NCBI GenBank assembly: GCA_033002965.1
Contig: JAURVB010014476.1
Location: 1 to 64,000 of the forward strand
DNA length: 64,000 bases
Direction: 5' to 3'
DNA from: Piper betle
Taxonomy: Eukaryota; Streptophyta; Magnoliopsida; Piperales; Piperaceae
Shown here one piece after another: positions 59,346 through 64,000 of this stretch (positions within the stretch are counted from its first letter, which is position 1; each line of letters starts with the position of its first letter). Under the pieces are notes generated by a model. It had not been told where the DNA came from and did no database searches. It saw only the letters and a program-made list of their open reading frames with translations. Both the position numbers and the translations under genes were made by a program.

Positions 59346-61550
59346 TGCGGCTATTTATGATATCATCCCTAATTTTTTTTCAAAATCATACCAAACTGAA
59401 TTGAAATATTTCGGTTTAGTTCAATTTATTCAAAATTAAAATTATATCAAAATTAATTATGACTTTATAATAAATAAATTTAAAACATGTTGTAACTATC
59501 ATAATCATATTTAAAAGTATTCTATGTGTAGATATTACGATAACCATCTCAAATAAATTATAAATGAATAAAAAATTAATAATAACTCACATAAAACATG
59601 AACATTGTGGTTTTAAATTTATTTTCAATTTTTCAATCGATTGCAATTCGGTTTAGCTTGGTTCCGGACCAAATTTCCAAGCATTAAGAAAAATTACCTA
59701 AGGTCCAAACTGAACAGAACCAAAACGTAAGAATAACTGAACCAGATCAACAATTTTAGTTTCGTTCGGTTGGTCATTTCGGTCTGGACAAGTTTGCTCA
59801 TTCCTAGTATTTTTAAAAATTCAGCAAGAAACGAGCGGTATTACTTATACATATCTTGATGCTAATTAACTCTCACACCAAATAAAGATTGTAAGAGTTT
59901 ATAGCTAATTATAATTCATTATGTAAACTTGGAGAAGACTTTCGCCGTCAGAAATATGGGACCAAAGAGTTAGACAAACATGCATAAAAATTTCTGTTTT
60001 ATTCGTTCATATACGACTTTTAAGTCTGTTATGCTCAGTAAGCCCTTACAATTTTATTTGAGAGATACTACTTCACATATTTCCTTTCCCATTCTTTACT
60101 TTTTGTCTTCAGAGAATACTTACATCAACAAGGAGATTTTAAAAAAAAGAAAACAGAAGAAAGAGAACGATAATAATATCTTAACTTAAAAAATAATGCA
60201 GTGAAATTTCAATATAAAATGAACATTTCTCAAGGTAATTGTCCCTATTTTTAATGGGCAAATTTAATCAAGAATGAATTTATTTTAAGCTATAGCTTCA
60301 TTTTACATTTATATATTATACCCATCAAGATTTATATTTTTCAATTAAATTATCATTATATCACTTGCTAATCTATCATAATTGATTAAAATTTGTTCCA
60401 GCCAAGAACAAGAGTTTGAATTTGAGCCAAACTTCAAATTGAATTTTTATTGAATCAAACCTGAAGCCTATCGTTAATCAGCTCATTTTATGACACCTAA
60501 AAATAAAGCAAAAATCCATTTTCTTGGGGATAATTTTGTTGAAAGCTCTTACACCAAACGAATCCGGATCTTATGATCAATCAGTCTCCAAATTGCACAA
60601 CACTGACTGGCACCCAAATTTATAAACTTACCAATTGATAGTAGACTGCAAATTGCTAACTATCATGGTTGAAAAGACCCCAAAAAAAATGCAAACTATC
60701 AAGCTCTCAATTAAGTAGTACAACATAAAAAAGCTGTTCAATCTTACAGTTCATTATTTTCTGCCACAAAAAATACAAAACCGTTTGACAAAATTGCTTC
60801 GGGAAAACCTTCTAAATAGCTTAGAAAAGGACGATTACTGTTGGCTTAGCACATCTATAGTGGACTTAGCAAATGCTAGCTTACAGTCTGTCCAAGCAAA
60901 TTCATCTTCATTCATTTTATAACTTGCAGGAAAGAACAAAAATACAAAGAAGCAATGCCTAAATCACAGATACCGCTGGACGTCGGAAGAAAACATTCCC
61001 TGCAAAGTCGTGAAAAATCATACATAGCCTTCCTTGAATACCAACCTGAATGAATTAAAGAAGTTAATCCCAACTAAAAAGTAAAAAGGCACTTCTACTT
61101 GTGGAAAAATCTCATACGTGTAAAAGCCATATGCATAAAAATTATTAAAATTTGCAACTACTCACAAATTGAGAGAGATGAAATGAAGTGAACATTAATA
61201 ACATATCTACACTAATAGATGATATTCCCATTTCAGAGTAATTAAAACAGCCGTTCACAGAAGAAAAGGCCATTATGCTGTCTCTTGAAAATAAAGAAAT
61301 TGCATAATTCAGATGTGTGCCTAAAGAAGTCTTAGCTCTAGCCCGGTTGGGATCATGATAAAGGTGAGAAAAATAAAACATGCAGAATTTAGTGGTTAGT
61401 TCCTTTCCCTGATAGAGAGATAATAGTAACCAATATACGGTATTCAAAAGGGTGGTAACTGGTAACCCAATTCCAACAGTTGAGCAAGTTGATATAACAG
61501 TTCATACCTGTATTCTATAATGTTTGACATTGGGAATTTTCCGATTATTT
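59346..61550. other. AT-rich spacer and PRMT 3' flank
   Basis: Contains 'attcggtttagcttggttc'-type words at 59380-59790 that are common in plant non-autonomous repeats, and otherwise plain AT-rich DNA. The part just below 61556 should include the methyltransferase 3' UTR. No further gene was recognised. Confidence 0.45.
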
Positions 61551-61555
61551 GAACT

Positions 61556-63585
<2,030 letters not shown>

Positions 63586-64000
63586 CTGGTTCAACAAAAC
63601 CAATATAAGAATTCATACACCTGGAGCATTTTGCCACAGCAAATACAACCACAAAAGGCCTTACAATCCCTCTATCATAGCTCAAACAAGTCAACATATA
63701 CTCTAAACACTGAATTTAAATCCCATGCAAGGAGTCACTACAGGCGCTTTTCCTCCATCTGATAGTGGACCAGTGCAAAATTTTTACCAGTGTATGTACA
63801 CTAATAAAGTGCTGTAAATAAAAAAAGTTAAGGTGGCAGTTCCAATAAAACACTCAAAGGAGCTCCTCCATCCAAATCACTCCCTTTGAACAGTGAACAA
63901 CAATTATTCACAAAGAAGAACACTCTGAACATCAAAAGGTCATAATAAAGACATAAGCTTGAGAAGAAAAAAGGCCAGTTAACAATCTTCCAGTACAAAA
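63586..64000 (-). other. Intron of PRMT10-type gene
   Basis: The acceptor AG lies at 63587-63586. I found none of the expected upstream coding sequence in the remaining ~410 bases, so the 5' exons are outside the window. Confidence 0.65.

Noticed and set aside
61145..61447. 100-aa minus frame downstream of the PRMT stop
   Set aside because: No domain, AT-rich, beyond the stop codon; probably 3' UTR or spacer.

Overview
The window is nuclear DNA of a flowering plant. It has multi-exon genes with plant-type introns, LTR retrotransposons primed by initiator tRNA-Met, two solo LTRs, a miniature retrotransposon inside an intron, hAT-like and foldback elements, and long AT-rich spacers. I cannot name the species. 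Roughly the first 48 kb is nested transposon; the last 14 kb is a gene island.

Transposon part. (1) 1-7412 is a rearranged cluster of Del/Tekay-type Ty3/gypsy (chromovirus) copies: a plus-strand LTR end butts onto a minus-strand RNase H, and the minus-strand material reads LTR-(deletion)-integrase-LTR-gag-protease-RT-RNase H. (2) 8031-16585 is a minus-strand Ty1/copia-like element with gag and an unrecognised second ORF region but no visible RT or integrase. Its 3' LTR is split by a solo LTR (8409-11391, TSD CCACC) and its 5' LTR is truncated by (3). (3) 16586-29040 is a plus-strand Tekay copy with 2.7-kb LTRs, broken gag-pol, a solo LTR inside it (22912-25807, TSD ATAAG) and a 607-bp hAT-like MITE in its 3' LTR. 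(4) 29046-31122 is another piece of that LTR family. (5) 33040-34940 is a foldback element with paired hairpins at each end, sitting in (TA)n. (6) 38950-48384 is the complete parent of the solo LTRs: a LARD-like non-autonomous element, with 3-kb LTRs, a 3.5-kb non-coding interior, a perfect PBS and a PPT, on the minus strand. Degenerate copies of its LTR also lie at 35333-36190 and 58850-59345.

Gene part. 50726-52736 (+) is a four-exon COMT-family O-methyltransferase whose start codon lies 25 bp after a 4 x 111-bp tandem repeat. 53970-58175 (-) is an 11-exon DRG2-type GTPase. It is intact except that exon 7 is two bases short in an A run, and its fourth intron holds a fully delimited 1200-bp TRIM (TSD GGTTG). 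61556-63585 (-) is the 3' two thirds or more of a PRMT10-type arginine methyltransferase; its 5' end is outside the window. These three genes are independent housekeeping or metabolic genes and do not form a pathway.

The most unusual signal is a short module (cgtaaata / TTGACTCGA / TCGTAATAAAT, about 90 bp) next to a GC-rich block. It recurs in the Tekay LTR, the LARD LTR and the foldback element, families that otherwise look unrelated. All comparisons here were made by eye within the window; no database search was possible.
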